This document shows positions 1-11,871 of a stretch of 64,000 nt of DNA, one piece after another; position 1 is the first letter of the stretch; the number at the start of each line of letters is the position of its first letter. This DNA comes from Arabidopsis thaliana (Eukaryota > Streptophyta > Magnoliopsida > Brassicales > Brassicaceae). The notes under the pieces were generated by a model, which had not been told where the DNA came from, did not search any database, and was given only the letters and a program-made list of their open reading frames with translations. The stretch spans positions 621,001 to 685,000 of the forward strand of contig NC_003075.7 of the NCBI RefSeq assembly GCF_000001735.4, read 5' to 3'. The position numbers and the translations under genes are program-made.

Positions 1-333
1 CTCATATACAGAATACTGTTTTGTGCATTTACTCTTCTTCTTCCTCCTCCTTTCATATGATTAACATTCAATGCAAAATTCTTGTAAATTCATTTTACAA
101 TAGCTTATCCAAATTCTGCTACTTTTATTATTGTTTCCTCTCGCTGCGACATTCTTTATTTCTCATCATTTAATGTTCTCTCCTCGTACATCCTCTTTGT
201 TCTGTCTTAAGAATTCACCTACCAAACCATTTATTTCTCATACCCACTTTAAGATTTAGTAGATTTTTGTTTTCTTGTCAAAATGGTATCCTAAAACTAA
301 TCTCTCTTGTTTTTTTCTTTGTTGAAGCTAATT
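1..333 (+). other. 5' flank/leader of bHLH57, no coding feature seen
   Basis: This is AT-rich sequence with pyrimidine-rich stretches leading up to the bHLH57 start codon at 334. No other coding frame was recognised. It probably contains promoter or 5'UTR sequence. A TTGAAG just before the ATG could mimic a splice acceptor, so an upstream exon outside the window cannot be excluded. Confidence 0.4.
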
Positions 334-1697
334 ATGAGTGGATTGATGAGTTTTGGTGAATTAGAAGACCAATTTGGTCAGATTTCAGACACTACTATGG
401 AAGAGAAGATACCATTTCTGCAAATGCTTCAATGCATAGAACACCCTTTTACAACAACAGAACCAAATCAGTTTCTCCAATCACTTCTCCAGATCCAAAC
501 CCTAGAATCAAAGAGCTGTCTCACCCTTGAAACAAACATCAAAAGAGATCCGGGTCAAACAGATGACCCGGAAAAGGATCCAAGAACAGAAAACGGAGCA
601 GTAACGGTCAAAGAAAAAAGAAAACGGAAACGTACAAGAGCTCCAAAGAACAAAGACGAAGTTGAAAACCAAAGGATGACTCACATTGCCGTCGAACGTA
701 ATCGAAGACGACAAATGAACGAACACTTAAACTCTCTCCGATCTCTCATGCCTCCTTCGTTTCTTCAACGGGTAACAAAATGTTTTAAGGGTTCATTAAA
801 CAAGAACGTAATTTTTTTTTCTTTTCAAGAACGTAATTTAGCTTTAACAAGAAAACGTTTTTGTTTCTCTAGGGTGACCAAGCTTCGATTGTAGGAGGGG
901 CAATAGATTTCATCAAGGAACTAGAGCAACTCTTGCAATCTCTAGAAGCTGAGAAACGAAAGGATGGAACTGATGAAACTCCTAAAACGGCGTCGTGTTC
1001 TTCATCTTCGTCTCTTGCATGCACTAACTCTTCTATTTCTAGCGTGTCTACGACGTCGGAAAATGGATTTACGGCGAGATTCGGCGGTGGAGATACGACA
1101 GAAGTGGAGGCTACGGTGATACAGAACCATGTGAGCTTAAAAGTTCGGTGTAAGAGAGGAAAACGACAGATCTTAAAAGCTATTGTCTCGATTGAAGAAC
1201 TAAAGCTTGCGATTCTACATCTCACTATCTCTTCTTCCTTTGACTTTGTCATCTACTCTTTCAATCTCAAGGTAATTTTCTTAATCATCTCTTAAACTAT
1301 CAGTTTCAATTTCCACTAGTTTAAGCATTATTATAAATAGTCTTATGTAACTAGCAATTTTTGACTTTTTGAGGAAAATTAAGGAATCTTCATTTTGAAA
1401 TGTTTGGTACTTAAGAAAATTAAAATGCATGAGAAACCATAATAGAAAATATCTACAATTATGTGTGTGTGTGTGTATTTTTTTCCTTCACTCTAAGCTT
1501 AGAAAATTTTAGTTTAATTTTTTAGTAAGTTGCTAATTTTTGTTTAGTTTTGGAGAGATGAGAAATGAATGGTGTTGTGCATGCAGATGGAAGATGGTTG
1601 TAAATTAGGATCAGCAGATGAGATAGCGACAGCCGTTCATCAGATCTTCGAGCAAATCAACGGTGAAGTCATGTGGTCAAATCTTAGTCGAACTTAG
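334..1697 (+). CDS. BHLH57: bHLH transcription factor, bHLH57 (group Ia)
   Basis: There are three exons: 334-771, 873-1271 and 1587-1697. All junctions are GT-AG and in phase 0, giving 315 aa. The basic helix-loop-helix spans about residues 111-165. The H-E-R DNA-contact set (H117, E121, R125) that predicts E-box/G-box binding is intact, and intron 1 falls in the loop. A basic run of Lys/Arg at about 95-105 is a likely nuclear signal. A Ser-rich linker follows, then an ACT-like C-terminal fold (about 205-300) typical of this group. The start is the first ATG after an in-frame TTG. Group Ia also contains SPCH, MUTE and FAMA. From the literature as I recall it, bHLH57 promotes NCED6/NCED9 expression and hence ABA synthesis in seed dormancy. 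The family call is certain; the exact member rests on recalled gene order and length. Confidence 0.93.
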
Positions 1698-4091
1698 TTG
1701 ACTTTTGACTCCTAGTAACGTGTGTAAACTTTAGGTTACAAAGAAAAGGGACGTGATATAAATAAGAAAAACCAAAGAGGTGAAATTTTGGGAGTTTTAA
1801 TTATTATCTTATACTTTTTGGATTTTAGATTAGTAGCAAACTCGCAGTGTTCTACGATGACATTATTATTGGTCACATGAAGGTTTAGGTTATTATTGCC
1901 TGTAATTTTTGAATATAAACTAACCTATGAGTTCAGTTTGACCCCGAAAACGAAAAAAGTTAACCATGAGTAATATTTACTTCCATTTATAAATGTTTCC
2001 CACTTAGTAATAATGTTAAGAAATTGACTTTAGACGTCCGTATTAGAATGGTTACGGAAATGGAAACAAATACAATTAAAGATGAAACATCATTATTACT
2101 AAGAAGAAGTCGCCTTCACACTTCGCAACCTCTTTTTATATTTTGCATATACGTTTTATTAATACTCTCATATCGTCCATGCGTCTGACAAATCTACGCT
2201 TGATAAAAAAGGTACAGCTACAACATAAATTTAAAGGTATTCTTTTGCATCAACGTCTACTGACTAAAAATACTTGTTTATTGTATAATGACTCTAGTTT
2301 TACTTTTAACAACGAAGAGAAAGGTGGCAGAATTTTTTTAATATTCCAATGGTAAAAAAGCATCGTAAAAGGAAGCCTATGGTCAGAGTCTCATTGACAC
2401 ATCGGTCTCGCTTGTAATACGTAAAACTCAGCCTATCTCACTCACATTACTTTTTTCGAAATTTTAATTCATATATCGGTTTCCGCATATATTTAACTTT
2501 TGTATTCAAAGCTTATTAAAAAATCGGGAAAAATCTAAACATCATAAGCAAAACAAATCCGATCAATATGTTTAAATTCTGTAATACAAGAACAATATAA
2601 ACAAAAACATATTATTCAGAAAGCAATGATACATTATTTGAATATTGTGTGTAAGAGTGAACGACAAGATCATACGTCAGAGATAATCGACTGGTAACAA
2701 CTCTGATCTTTTCCAACTTTTGGTCAAAGTCAAACCATTTGGTCATTTTTACAGTAAATTATTGAGTAATATGTCATTTACTCATTTCTTTTGAGGAAAA
2801 CTCTTTTTTTATCAGAAAACAAAAACAAATTACTCATTTTCGTTTTGGGCTCAAGACAAAAGTCCTTCTTTTAAAAATATTAGCCCAGTTAATCTATACA
2901 GGCCCATTAAAGCCCATACTAAAAGAGCCGAGCGTTCCACCGCGTGAGATTGACGTGCGTGTATTTACGCGTTAATGTTTCGCGTGGTATTTGTTTATTT
3001 GAATAAAGATTCCTTAGCTTTATTCTTAGTAGGTCCTCATGAGTCATATTCGTGAAATTGAGGTTTTTGAACGAACTCGGGGCTTTGATTCGAAGTCGAA
3101 AGTTTTGATTTTATATTGTGATTTCTAAGTCGAAGGATGTGTTACTTTGGTGTTTTTTTTATTTGATTTTTTAAAAAGAATATTTGATAGTTGTAAAGAG
3201 TTTTTGTATATGTTTAATTTTTAAATAGAGAAATGGTCAACGTAGCACAATTAACTTGTAATAGAGAATTGCTCAACGTAGCACAATTAGTGTAGATCTT
3301 TAAAATTAAATCATCGAGCGAATTTTAGAATTCTCCCAAATAGTTGTTATCTGCAAATGTCATGTTATTTACAATTCTTGATACATAAAATAGTTAGTTT
3401 TCCATGTGGTAAAAACAATAAAACATACGACCAATCGACCATTGACATAACTCTTCTAAATCCACGATGAGTTATATATATAAACTTATAATACTAATCA
3501 CAATTATTGTTATTGAGGAATATACATCGTGAGTATCATCAAATCTCGTCATCGCACTTTGCTTGAACGTGCAAGAAACTTGGAAACGCGTTTAGAGCAA
3601 ACACCGGGACACCGAAGTACCGTTTATTGAATTCCTTTTTTTGTGTGTGTTGTTCAATACTTAAATCGACTAAAAAATCATTAGCCTAAGATTCACATAT
3701 CAGAACGTGCTTGGGCCAAAAATAAAATAAAGAACGTGCATGGACCAACCAACCATATATATATCTTCATAGTATTATTGATAATGGCGGGTCCCATTAT
3801 GTTTGATATATTTTCAGTTTTCACCATGGAAGCATAATCTCAAGAATATGCCTCCAATAAAATTCGTTTGTACATGAATTCCTTAAGTATGGCAGAATAC
3901 TACGTATACCCCACATAATAGTTTAATCTAATTTAAATTAGTGTAAATTTTCCACCAATCAATTTATTAATTACTTAAAACAACAAAAGTAGTGAAAAAC
4001 AATTAAAAACACATATCTCCCTCAAAATACCCATAGTAGGCTACAACTGTAGATTTCTTGTTTCACAAGACACAAGAAAAAAAAACCTAAC
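1698..4091. other. Intergenic, bHLH57 to TIP1;3
   Basis: No gene was recognised in this 2.4 kb AT-rich interval between the convergent bHLH57 and TIP1;3 genes. It contains the two 3'UTRs, an isolated GGCCCA/AGCCCAT cluster near 2883-2917 followed by a short CG-richer stretch (2930-2990), and a short imperfect direct repeat near 3229-3293 containing CTCAACGTAGCACAATTA or a close variant. Short open frames such as 2143-2355 look random. Confidence 0.5.
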
Positions 4092-4850
4092 TTAGAAATC
4101 ATTAGAAGGAAGTGGTTCATGTCCATTACTACCGATAAAGATAGTATCATAAACAATAGCTGCAATGGCTGCACCGATAAAAGGACCAACCCAATAGACC
4201 CAATGATTCGTCCAAATCCAGCTAACCACGGCCGGACCAAATGAAACCGCGGGGTTCATCGATGCACCGTCGAAAGCACCACCAACCAGAATGTTAGCTC
4301 CAACGATTAACCCAATCGCCAAAGGCGCAATGATTCCAATATCACCTTTCTTGGGATCCACGGCAGTAGCGTAAACCGTGTAAACTAACCCAAACGTCAT
4401 CACAATCTCGAAAACGACTGCGTTCCAGGGCGTCACTCCATATGATAGCGAAAACGCAGCCGTTTCCATCCCGCCAGTGCTTACCTTGAGCAACAAGCAA
4501 GCTACGACTGCTCCGAGTAATTGAGCGATCCAATAAAGAATAGCTCTCAACAACGTTATGTTTCCACCAATAAAAGCCCCAAATGTAACCGCCGGGTTCA
4601 CATGACCACCTGAAACGTTAGCTCCAACGGAAACCGCAACGAACAACGCAAACGCATGAGACAAAGACGCGGCCACAAGACCGGCAGGTGTGGCTGGACC
4701 ATCTCCAGTTAGTTTTCCATAAGCCATTCCAGAGCCTTGACCCGCGAAAACGAATATAACCATCGAGAAAAACTCCGCGAAAGCTGCTCTAATCGCATCG
4801 GGACGACTAGCTTCCCCCGGCGTTCCAATCGCAATTCTGTTGATAGGCAT
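4092..4850 (-). CDS. TIP1;3: Tonoplast intrinsic protein TIP1;3 (aquaporin)
   Basis: This is a single-exon frame of 252 aa, the usual TIP length. It is a six-helix major intrinsic protein. The first NPA motif is at residues 85-87 (loop [10 protein letters not shown]) and the second at 199-201 (loop E, GASMNPAV). H65 in helix 2, A196 and V202 match the His-Ile-Ala-Val type aromatic/arginine filter of TIP1 proteins, which pass water and urea. It should sit in the vacuolar membrane as a tetramer. The lack of introns distinguishes it from most TIPs and fits TIP1;3, known as a pollen-expressed isoform. The ATG lies about 350 bp from the start of the divergent PPa5 transcript, so the two share an upstream region. 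No damage was seen. Confidence 0.96.
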
Positions 4851-5538
4851 CGTTACAAAAAAATTTGCTTTCTTGCTTCCTCTTCATTTTGTTTTTCATC
4901 AGTAAAAGTTTAAATAGTTAAAGCGTTAGTGCCAAGTGTGTGTATGAGAATCGTTCAAGAGACTGAGATTAGTGTTTTACGGTGGGCCCTAGGTTATAAG
5001 AAATCGAACGGTGATTATAAATTCATATTTAATTAATAACTTACTTACCAATTAATTAAATCTTAATCCGTTTTTCTCGCTTTCTATAAATACTATTATG
5101 GGTAGCAATTGAAGAACACGCGCTTTACTGTTTTCTCATCATCGTCACTTTTCTTTCTCCACACTTTCCGCAAGATTGTTCTGTTCTTCAAACGATTCTA
5201 AGGTACGACTTTTTTTTTTGAAGGTTCTTGATCTCAACTTTTGTTGCGTATTGATGTTTGATCCTCTGGATTTTGTATCCAACGGAAGATCTATCGAGAA
5301 ATGAACAAATTCGATACAAATTGTTAGTGTTTAGCTGAATTATGTAGATTTTGTTAACTTCGATCTTGAAGATGATTGATGTTTATCGTACTAGTAGAAT
5401 CTGATGTTAAATCTTTGAGTGATGGATCGTGTTATCAGCATCAATAGTGAAAAGATTCTATATTGATTTAGACGTGAAGTCATGAAAATTGACTAACAAG
5501 ATTCTAACGTTTGGTTCTGTTTTGCTCTGTTTTATTAG
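4851..5538. promoter_or_regulatory. Divergent promoter region and PPa5 leader intron
   Basis: This lies between the divergent TIP1;3 (-) and PPa5 (+) coding regions. A TATA box (TATAAATA) on the plus strand at 5085-5092 fits a PPa5 transcription start near 5120. The PPa5 leader is interrupted by an intron at 5203-5538: the donor is AAG|GTACGA and the acceptor TTATTAG abuts the start codon directly. No clear TATA box was identified for TIP1;3. Confidence 0.65.
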
Positions 5539-6758
5539 ATGAATGGAGAAGAAGTGAAAACGAGTCAACCTCAGAAGAAGCTTCAGAACCCTACTCCACG
5601 TTTAAACGAGAGGATTCTCTCATCTTTGTCTAAGAGATCGGTTGCTGCACATCCATGGCATGATCTTGAAATCGGTAATAATCACTGTTTTAAAGATATT
5701 CTGTGTGTTTGATTAGAGTCTTTTTAACTAAATTGTTCTATGTGTGCAGGACCTGGAGCTCCAGTGATTTTCAATGTGGTAAAGTCTTTATGCTTGATGA
5801 TGTGACAATCCGATCGAAAAAGAGTTAATCATTTGTCTTTTTTGGATGAAATTAGGTTATTGAGATCTCAAAGGGGAGCAAAGTCAAATATGAACTTGAC
5901 AAAAAAACAGGTCTCATCAAGGTAAAAAGATATCAAATCTTGAAAAAACAGAATGATCTGAGGATATATGATGATCGTAAGTGTTTGTATATGTCTATCA
6001 GGTTGATAGGATTCTTTATTCTTCGGTTGTGTATCCTCACAACTACGGGTTTGTCCCACGCACACTATGTGAAGACAATGACCCTATAGATGTTTTAGTT
6101 ATCATGCAGGTTTGAGTCTAATTCTAACAACATTCACCAAAAGAAAATGAAATGGCTGAAATAATTTCTTATCAAAGTTGATTATGTACAGGAGCCTGTG
6201 CTTCCGGGTTGTTTTCTTCGCGCCCGAGCTATTGGTTTAATGCCTATGATTGACCAGGTAACATCCTAAGCTTTAGTTTTTCATGTTTCCTTGTGCTTCA
6301 AGTTTGTGTAACCATTGTAGCTAATTCTTTGGGGTTTTGGTTGAAATAAAGGGTGAAAAAGATGACAAGATCATTGCAGTTTGTGTTGATGATCCTGAGT
6401 ATAAGCACATCACTAACATCAATGAACTTCCTCCTCATCGTCTTTCTGAAATCCGTCGATTCTTTGAAGACTGTATCCTTAAAACCTATTTTAATACTTG
6501 ATTAGGAAACAAAACCATTTCTTTTTTGCTATCTTTAACCAAAATATAACAGACAAGAAGAATGAGAACAAGGAAGTTGCAGTGAATGATTTTCTACAAC
6601 CTGGTCCTGCTATTGAAGCCATTCAGTACTCAATGTAAACTTTTTTTTCTTTTTACCTTTTTTACATAATTTGCTTTTCTTTTAAGCAAATCTTGATGTT
6701 TGAAATCATTCACAGGGATCTTTACGCTGAGTACATTCTTCACACCCTGAGGAGATAG
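5539..6758 (+). CDS. PPA5: Soluble inorganic pyrophosphatase PPa5
   Basis: Eight coding exons (5539-5674, 5750-5778, 5856-5921, 6002-6109, 6192-6257, 6352-6472, 6553-6634, 6716-6758) give 216 aa with frame kept at every GT-AG junction. The enzyme hydrolyses pyrophosphate to two phosphates using Mg2+, pulling forward biosynthetic reactions. The family I signature D-N-D-P-I-D-V is in exon 4 and carries the metal-binding aspartates. The upstream Glu/Lys-rich strand (KYELDKKTG) is also present. No transit peptide is seen, so a cytosolic location is likely, unlike plastid PPa6. The length equals the other cytosolic plant paralogues. A 5'UTR intron ends at the ATG. The paralogue number rests on recalled gene order. 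Confidence 0.95.
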
Positions 6759-9398
6759 ATGAAAAGAAGACTTCTTCAAGAACATTCCTGCCAATTTTTG
6801 GGTCTGCAATCTCAGATTCTGTTGCAGTGAATATGCAAAAGAACAAGAATTTGTCTTATATTTGGATTTTTTTTGAATAAGCACGTGTCTCATATTTGGC
6901 TTTGACGCTTTCCTTTTTGTTGTTGTTGTTGTTGTTGTCTTCTGGGGATGTTTTGTCTGAACATTAAGAGTTTGTATTTGTAACACTGCCTTTGGATCTT
7001 TTTTTAATAATTTCAAGCTTCGATTTGGTTCCAATGAAACCAGACTTTTGTTTTTATAAATAAGTGTCACTGTCATTTTTGAAGAGTCCCCATTCCACAT
7101 TTTGTTTTCCTCTGAAATCCAAATCCCAATTAGATTTGCAGAATCAGAATGAGAAAATGTCAGGTGGTGGAGAACTTCTTTTTCTTTCTTTTGTCAGATA
7201 GTTGGATCTGCTGCTCACCCCAAAATGGGCCTGGCCCAGTATATATCAATACCAGTAAATTGGCGCGTGTATATCAATCTCCTTTTCACTAAAAAAACAC
7301 TTAATACCAGAATATATTTTACCAAAAATCTTATTAGTTCTCTAGTTTTTTTTTTTTAAATCTAAATATAAGCGTAATACTTCATCCTTTTTTAATAAGT
7401 GATATTTAAAAAATTTATACATGTATATTATCTATTTTACACCTACATTCTATTAATTTTCAAAACAAAAGTAATAGGACTAAGCATTTATTGTAAGGTT
7501 GATTTTGAAAATAGTTAATAGTTTTACATGAAAAAATATTGAATATTATTTAAAGTGAAGCAAAATAATTTGGCTACATGTCACTTATTATAAATAAAAA
7601 AATACACATAACATTAGAGAATCAATCTTACTGAAACAAAAAAAATTGTGAAAGAGTAGATGGAAATAACATAGTATACTAAATACTAATGCTTATTTTT
7701 CTTCATATATCCACTCTATTACACCTACATGCTACCGTTGCAGCGAATTAAATGGATCAAACCAACTGCATGATAGATCAAACGTAATTTCAATGTTTTT
7801 GATCAAAAGATCAAATGTAATTATGATGACTCTTTTGTCAACAATCTCCCCTGGAATGCATCATGCATGATGGTTTGCACGAGAAGATCAAAGTATAAAT
7901 TTAAGTTCGGGACACGCAGAAAAAAGACCTACTTGTAATATTCTTGAAAGTGAGTTCAAGCTCTCATCATTTCTATGCAAAGTTGATGGCGTAAAGGATA
8001 CACAAAGGTATACTGAGCAAAATTTTTTACCACTTTTGATTTTCTACATGACACTTCTTACTAACAAATTTCGTTGAAAAACGGTAAAACAACAATTATT
8101 TCCTACGATTTTCCTACATTTTTGACAGTAGGAAAATGAGGTTTTTCTAAGATAACATTTGCTTTGCTATGTAAAACTAAAAACAGAGTGAAACGGATAT
8201 TACAGATATTTTGCAGAACCCTATATTCTATGCAACTGGACTATATTTGCTCCGCCGATGATAAGACCCATTCTTCATACATTAAGACTATATATTATGC
8301 ACACCCATACGCACACATTTCAAGTTTAATCTATCATTGACTATGCTTACATTGATTATTAATGTTTCAGTTATTTCTTGGTTCCTAGAATGAACTGGAC
8401 CGGCTACTTTCGTATCATAGAATAGCTATTTTTTCGGAAGTGTCTGCATCTTAATAAATATATATTATGACTATATACACAATGATGTCGACAAGAGTGA
8501 ATATACACAACATAATTATCGCATTTTCTTATTAGACGTACTACGAAATTTCATAAACCATTGATTCATTGCTTGTTTCCTAACGGGGACCAAATTAATC
8601 CCTAACTTTTTCCGATGGGTATAGAAAAGGTCGAAAAATCCCCCAAGGACCAAAAATATACCTTCAAGTTGAAGAAAGTAAATAGATAATATATTTTAAA
8701 AGGAAAATGTGTGAAGGAAAGGAGGCGTGGGAGGTTCTTTTGCGACAAACTCTACATGGACGCGGTGTGGTCCCTCTGGTCCTTACCCTAATCGTTTGAT
8801 GATATATTTTTACCATGTTATCATTTCGAAAACGTTTTATAGTATATATATTTTTATTTTATTTTTGTTAAAGAACGTTTTATAGTATATTACATAAGAT
8901 GTGTTGACGATGATTAGTTTATAATTTCTAGGACAATTAGAAAAATTCAAAGGTAAGCTAGATATATAATTTCATAGTAGGGGAGGTGCTACTTTAGGTA
9001 CTTGTTAACATGGAAATTATATAATAGAAAAGTTAAAATCTAAATCATATTCCCGTACTTATTAATTTCTAGGACATTTTTTTAGTATAACTCGAGTAAT
9101 TCTTGTTGCTAGACTAATTTCAGGGCATGCAAGTTAGTTTGGGTACAAAGATACCATGTAAAGTATCCGGACCAAAACTTATAAAAACGAGAATATGAGT
9201 ATATAAAACAAATAAAGAAACTAATTTCTTGTTGCTAGACTAATTTCAACAGTTATATAAAAACTAGATTTTCAATTTTTGAATATTCTTATTTAACTAT
9301 ATCATACTAAAAAAAAAAATGTAAACAAAGAAAACAAAATTATATCTGTCTATTTCCTCGCAAAAGAAAAATAACATGTAAACAAATAGTAGTAATAG
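6759..9398. other. Intergenic, PPa5 to LINE
   Basis: The first ~370 bp is probable PPa5 3'UTR. TGGGCC and GGCCCA occur back to back at 7226-7238, without an obvious gene following. The remainder is AT-rich. It contains short direct repeats: GATCAAACGTAATT-like copies at 7775-7825, and TTGTTGCTAGACTAATTTCA twice at about 9104 and 9228. No RNA gene or convincing coding frame was found. Confidence 0.5.
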
Positions 9399-9412
9399 TA
9401 ATAATAACGTGT
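9399..9412. repeat. LINE target-site duplication, left copy
   Basis: TAATAATAACGTGT is identical to 15932-15945. The flanking bases differ on both sides, so the duplication is 14 bp. Confidence 0.88.
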
Positions 9413-9919
9413 AAGAAGCCCCTCTTAAGGTGTACGGACGTATGTTTTTTTTCTTTCCCAGGCACTCTTCCCTATGTCCTAAAAGAAGCTAAGGTTTTTT
9501 AAAAAACCAGATCTCAGCTACTTTCTATTACCAAAAACAGAAAGTTTCCCACCATTTCTCAAATAGACGGCATCTCCCTCCGGCCAAATCCCCGGCGATG
9601 ACTGCCCTTACCGACCAATGGTGTTGACGGCCCCTTAGAAGTCATGTCACAAGGTGTGGGACAACAGAGGACTTCGAGCTTTCACCAACTTCTCCTCCAA
9701 ACCCTCCTTTCTCCCCTTGGCTTCATAGTGCTTTAAGAGCTCAACTACCAGATCCCTTGATTGTTTGAGGTACAAAAAGTCTTGAGCATTTACTCTTGCA
9801 TTTATGTCTAACCTTGTGGTTCTATCTCTTGAACTTTCTCACTATATGTGAAGAACCTTTTCAAACTTATGTCATGCTCAGTTTCTCAACAACCATGATG
9901 ACAAACTCTCTCACCTAGT

Positions 9920-11869
9920 GTGAAGAACCTTTTCAAATTGTATCGACAAGACTCTGCCCTAGACGCCTTCGTTAGAATAACCATTGGATTACGTGTGATC
10001 TTGCTGAGTTCCCAGGACCTAAGTATAGACCAAAGAATCCCTTACTCTGCAAAAGGAAAAGACATAGCTCACAGTCAAAAATCTTACTCAAATTATGCCA
10101 GTCAAAACCGCTCAAGGGACTCTGGGGAAAGAGCTATGTCAGTTTATGAAAATGATAGGAGGTCAGAAAGAAGCTTCTCACCTCCACCTAAGAAGCGAAT
10201 AAGAGCACCCACCCTAGACAACTCGGAGCTGATCCAAGAGAACTCGCTTACCCTTATGGGAATACTCACAAATCCCTCAGCCCAGCGTTTGTGGTCCCTC
10301 ATACCTTTCCTATCAAACAGATGGAATCTTAAGGGCAAAGCTACTGGATCTGACCTAGGCAGAGGTTGTTTCCAGTTCAGATTTGAATATGAAGAGGACC
10401 TCCAGAAAGTCCTTGATAATAGACCCTACCACTTTGGTCAGTGGATGGTCATTCTCCAGAGGTGGAAACCAGTGATCTCACCTTCCTTCCCCTCAGAAAT
10501 CCCTTTTTGGATTGAACTGCAGGGCCTTCCAATGCACTACTGGATAAAAGAAATGCTTTATGCCATAGGCAAGGAAGCTGGGGAGGTAGTGGACCATGAA
10601 ATTTCACCAGCTGCAGCAAAGATAAAAGTCCTCATTAACGGGCTCCAACCTATTACAAAAGAAACAGTGGTGGAATTCCCTGATGGTAGTGAAGCATTGG
10701 TTTACCTGGAATACAAAAATCTGAAGAGCCATTGTCATCATTGTCAACGCCTCTCTCATGCTGAAGCTGATTGTCCTGGCCTAAAGAAAGTAGAGGCGGT
10801 AAGCAAAACATCAAAGCTCACTCCCCCTGAGCAGCCTCCCCAAAATTATGCAGAGAGAAACAAAGGTAGTAAACAAAATCCCAGGGCATCCCACGACAAG
10901 TTACTTTCCTCTCACTCGGGTTTATCTAGACCCCTCGGTGATTACAATCTCTACAAGAGAAAATCAGATGGCAGGAATGGGAGAAGTGATTACAGGCTAA
11001 GACCAGGAGTACAAGGCTATGTTTCCCCAAATAGCAGAGCATCCTCTCCTAGACACACTCCTTCCCTCAGAAGAGAACCATCAAGAAGTTACAGTAGGGA
11101 CCATTATAACAGGCCCAACCCAAACTTTCAATGGCGAGAAAAACAAGTTCCACGAGAACTTACCTGGCAGGAGATGTCTGAAACTTCGAGAACAAGACGC
11201 CCTTCACTGGAGAGAGAAGTGGTTACTGAATCCTCAAACCCCCTGCCAGTACCTATCCCTACAAAAGAAGCAATCATGGGTGAACTGCGGGAAGTAACTG
11301 TTCAGTACATAAGCTGCGCAGACCCCACTGAAAGTATGGCCAGGAAACAGAGAGTGTTACAAGGTGAAGCCAGAGGTTTGATGTTGGAGACTGCCTATCA
11401 GATACTCACCGCGGCTACTTCTGCTAATCAACTACTCCTCCAAAACACCACTGCAAATGATCCTGAACCACCCTTAAGCCCTTCCCAGGACTTACCAATC
11501 CATCCAGCTGAGCTCCCACCTGCGCCTGAGCCAAGCCAGAAAAAGAAAAGAGGAAGACCCCCAATTAACAAACCATCAAACAAACCAGGGAATAAAAGTC
11601 CTTTAAGACTGGCAGGTGCGAAATCCAGCAAGAGAAACATGTTGGGAGTCCAAAACTCTCCTAAAGGGAGGACAGTCACAGATACTGCAGGACCTTCTAC
11701 TGGTGATGCTAGAGAAATAATCAAAAAGAAACAATCTAAACAGCAGAACCCTCCAAGATCCAACAACTCTCTGCTTGCGTCGAGTTCTACACCTCCTACT
11801 CATACCATCATCCCTGCAATGGTCAAAAAGAAGGTGGATTTTCAAAGTCCACCTCCTCCTCTTCCTTAA
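9920..11869 (+). CDS. LINE ORF1, nucleic-acid-binding zinc-knuckle protein
   Basis: This is an open frame of about 649 codons with no internal stop. The first in-frame ATG is at 10136, so the true start is uncertain and earlier codons may be untranslated. A DUF4283-type domain covers roughly residues 105-250. It is followed by a CCHC zinc knuckle (C-x2-C-x4-H-x4-C, about residues 272-286) and a long basic, Pro/Ser-rich tail with an AT-hook-like KKRGRPP stretch. Such proteins bind the element RNA to form the particle used for target-primed reverse transcription. The stop overlaps the beginning of the ORF2 frame. It is intact as a frame, but its partner ORF2 is dead. Confidence 0.8.
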   Translation: MKNLFKLYRQDSALDAFVRITIGLRVILLSSQDLSIDQRIPYSAKGKDIAHSQKSYSNYASQNRSRDSGERAMSVYENDRRSERSFSPPPKKRIRAPTLDNSELIQENSLTLMGILTNPSAQRLWSLIPFLSNRWNLKGKATGSDLGRGCFQFRFEYEEDLQKVLDNRPYHFGQWMVILQRWKPVISPSFPSEIPFWIELQGLPMHYWIKEMLYAIGKEAGEVVDHEISPAAAKIKVLINGLQPITKETVVEFPDGSEALVYLEYKNLKSHCHHCQRLSHAEADCPGLKKVEAVSKTSKLTPPEQPPQNYAERNKGSKQNPRASHDKLLSSHSGLSRPLGDYNLYKRKSDGRNGRSDYRLRPGVQGYVSPNSRASSPRHTPSLRREPSRSYSRDHYNRPNPNFQWREKQVPRELTWQEMSETSRTRRPSLEREVVTESSNPLPVPIPTKEAIMGELREVTVQYISCADPTESMARKQRVLQGEARGLMLETAYQILTAATSANQLLLQNTTANDPEPPLSPSQDLPIHPAELPPAPEPSQKKKRGRPPINKPSNKPGNKSPLRLAGAKSSKRNMLGVQNSPKGRTVTDTAGPSTGDAREIIKKKQSKQQNPPRSNNSLLASSSTPPTHTIIPAMVKKKVDFQSPPPPLP

Positions 11870-11871
11870 AG

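Noticed and set aside
6630-7100. 156-codon minus-strand frame
   Set aside because: It covers PPa5 exon 8 and the 3'UTR. The Thr/Lys runs come from a GTT repeat.
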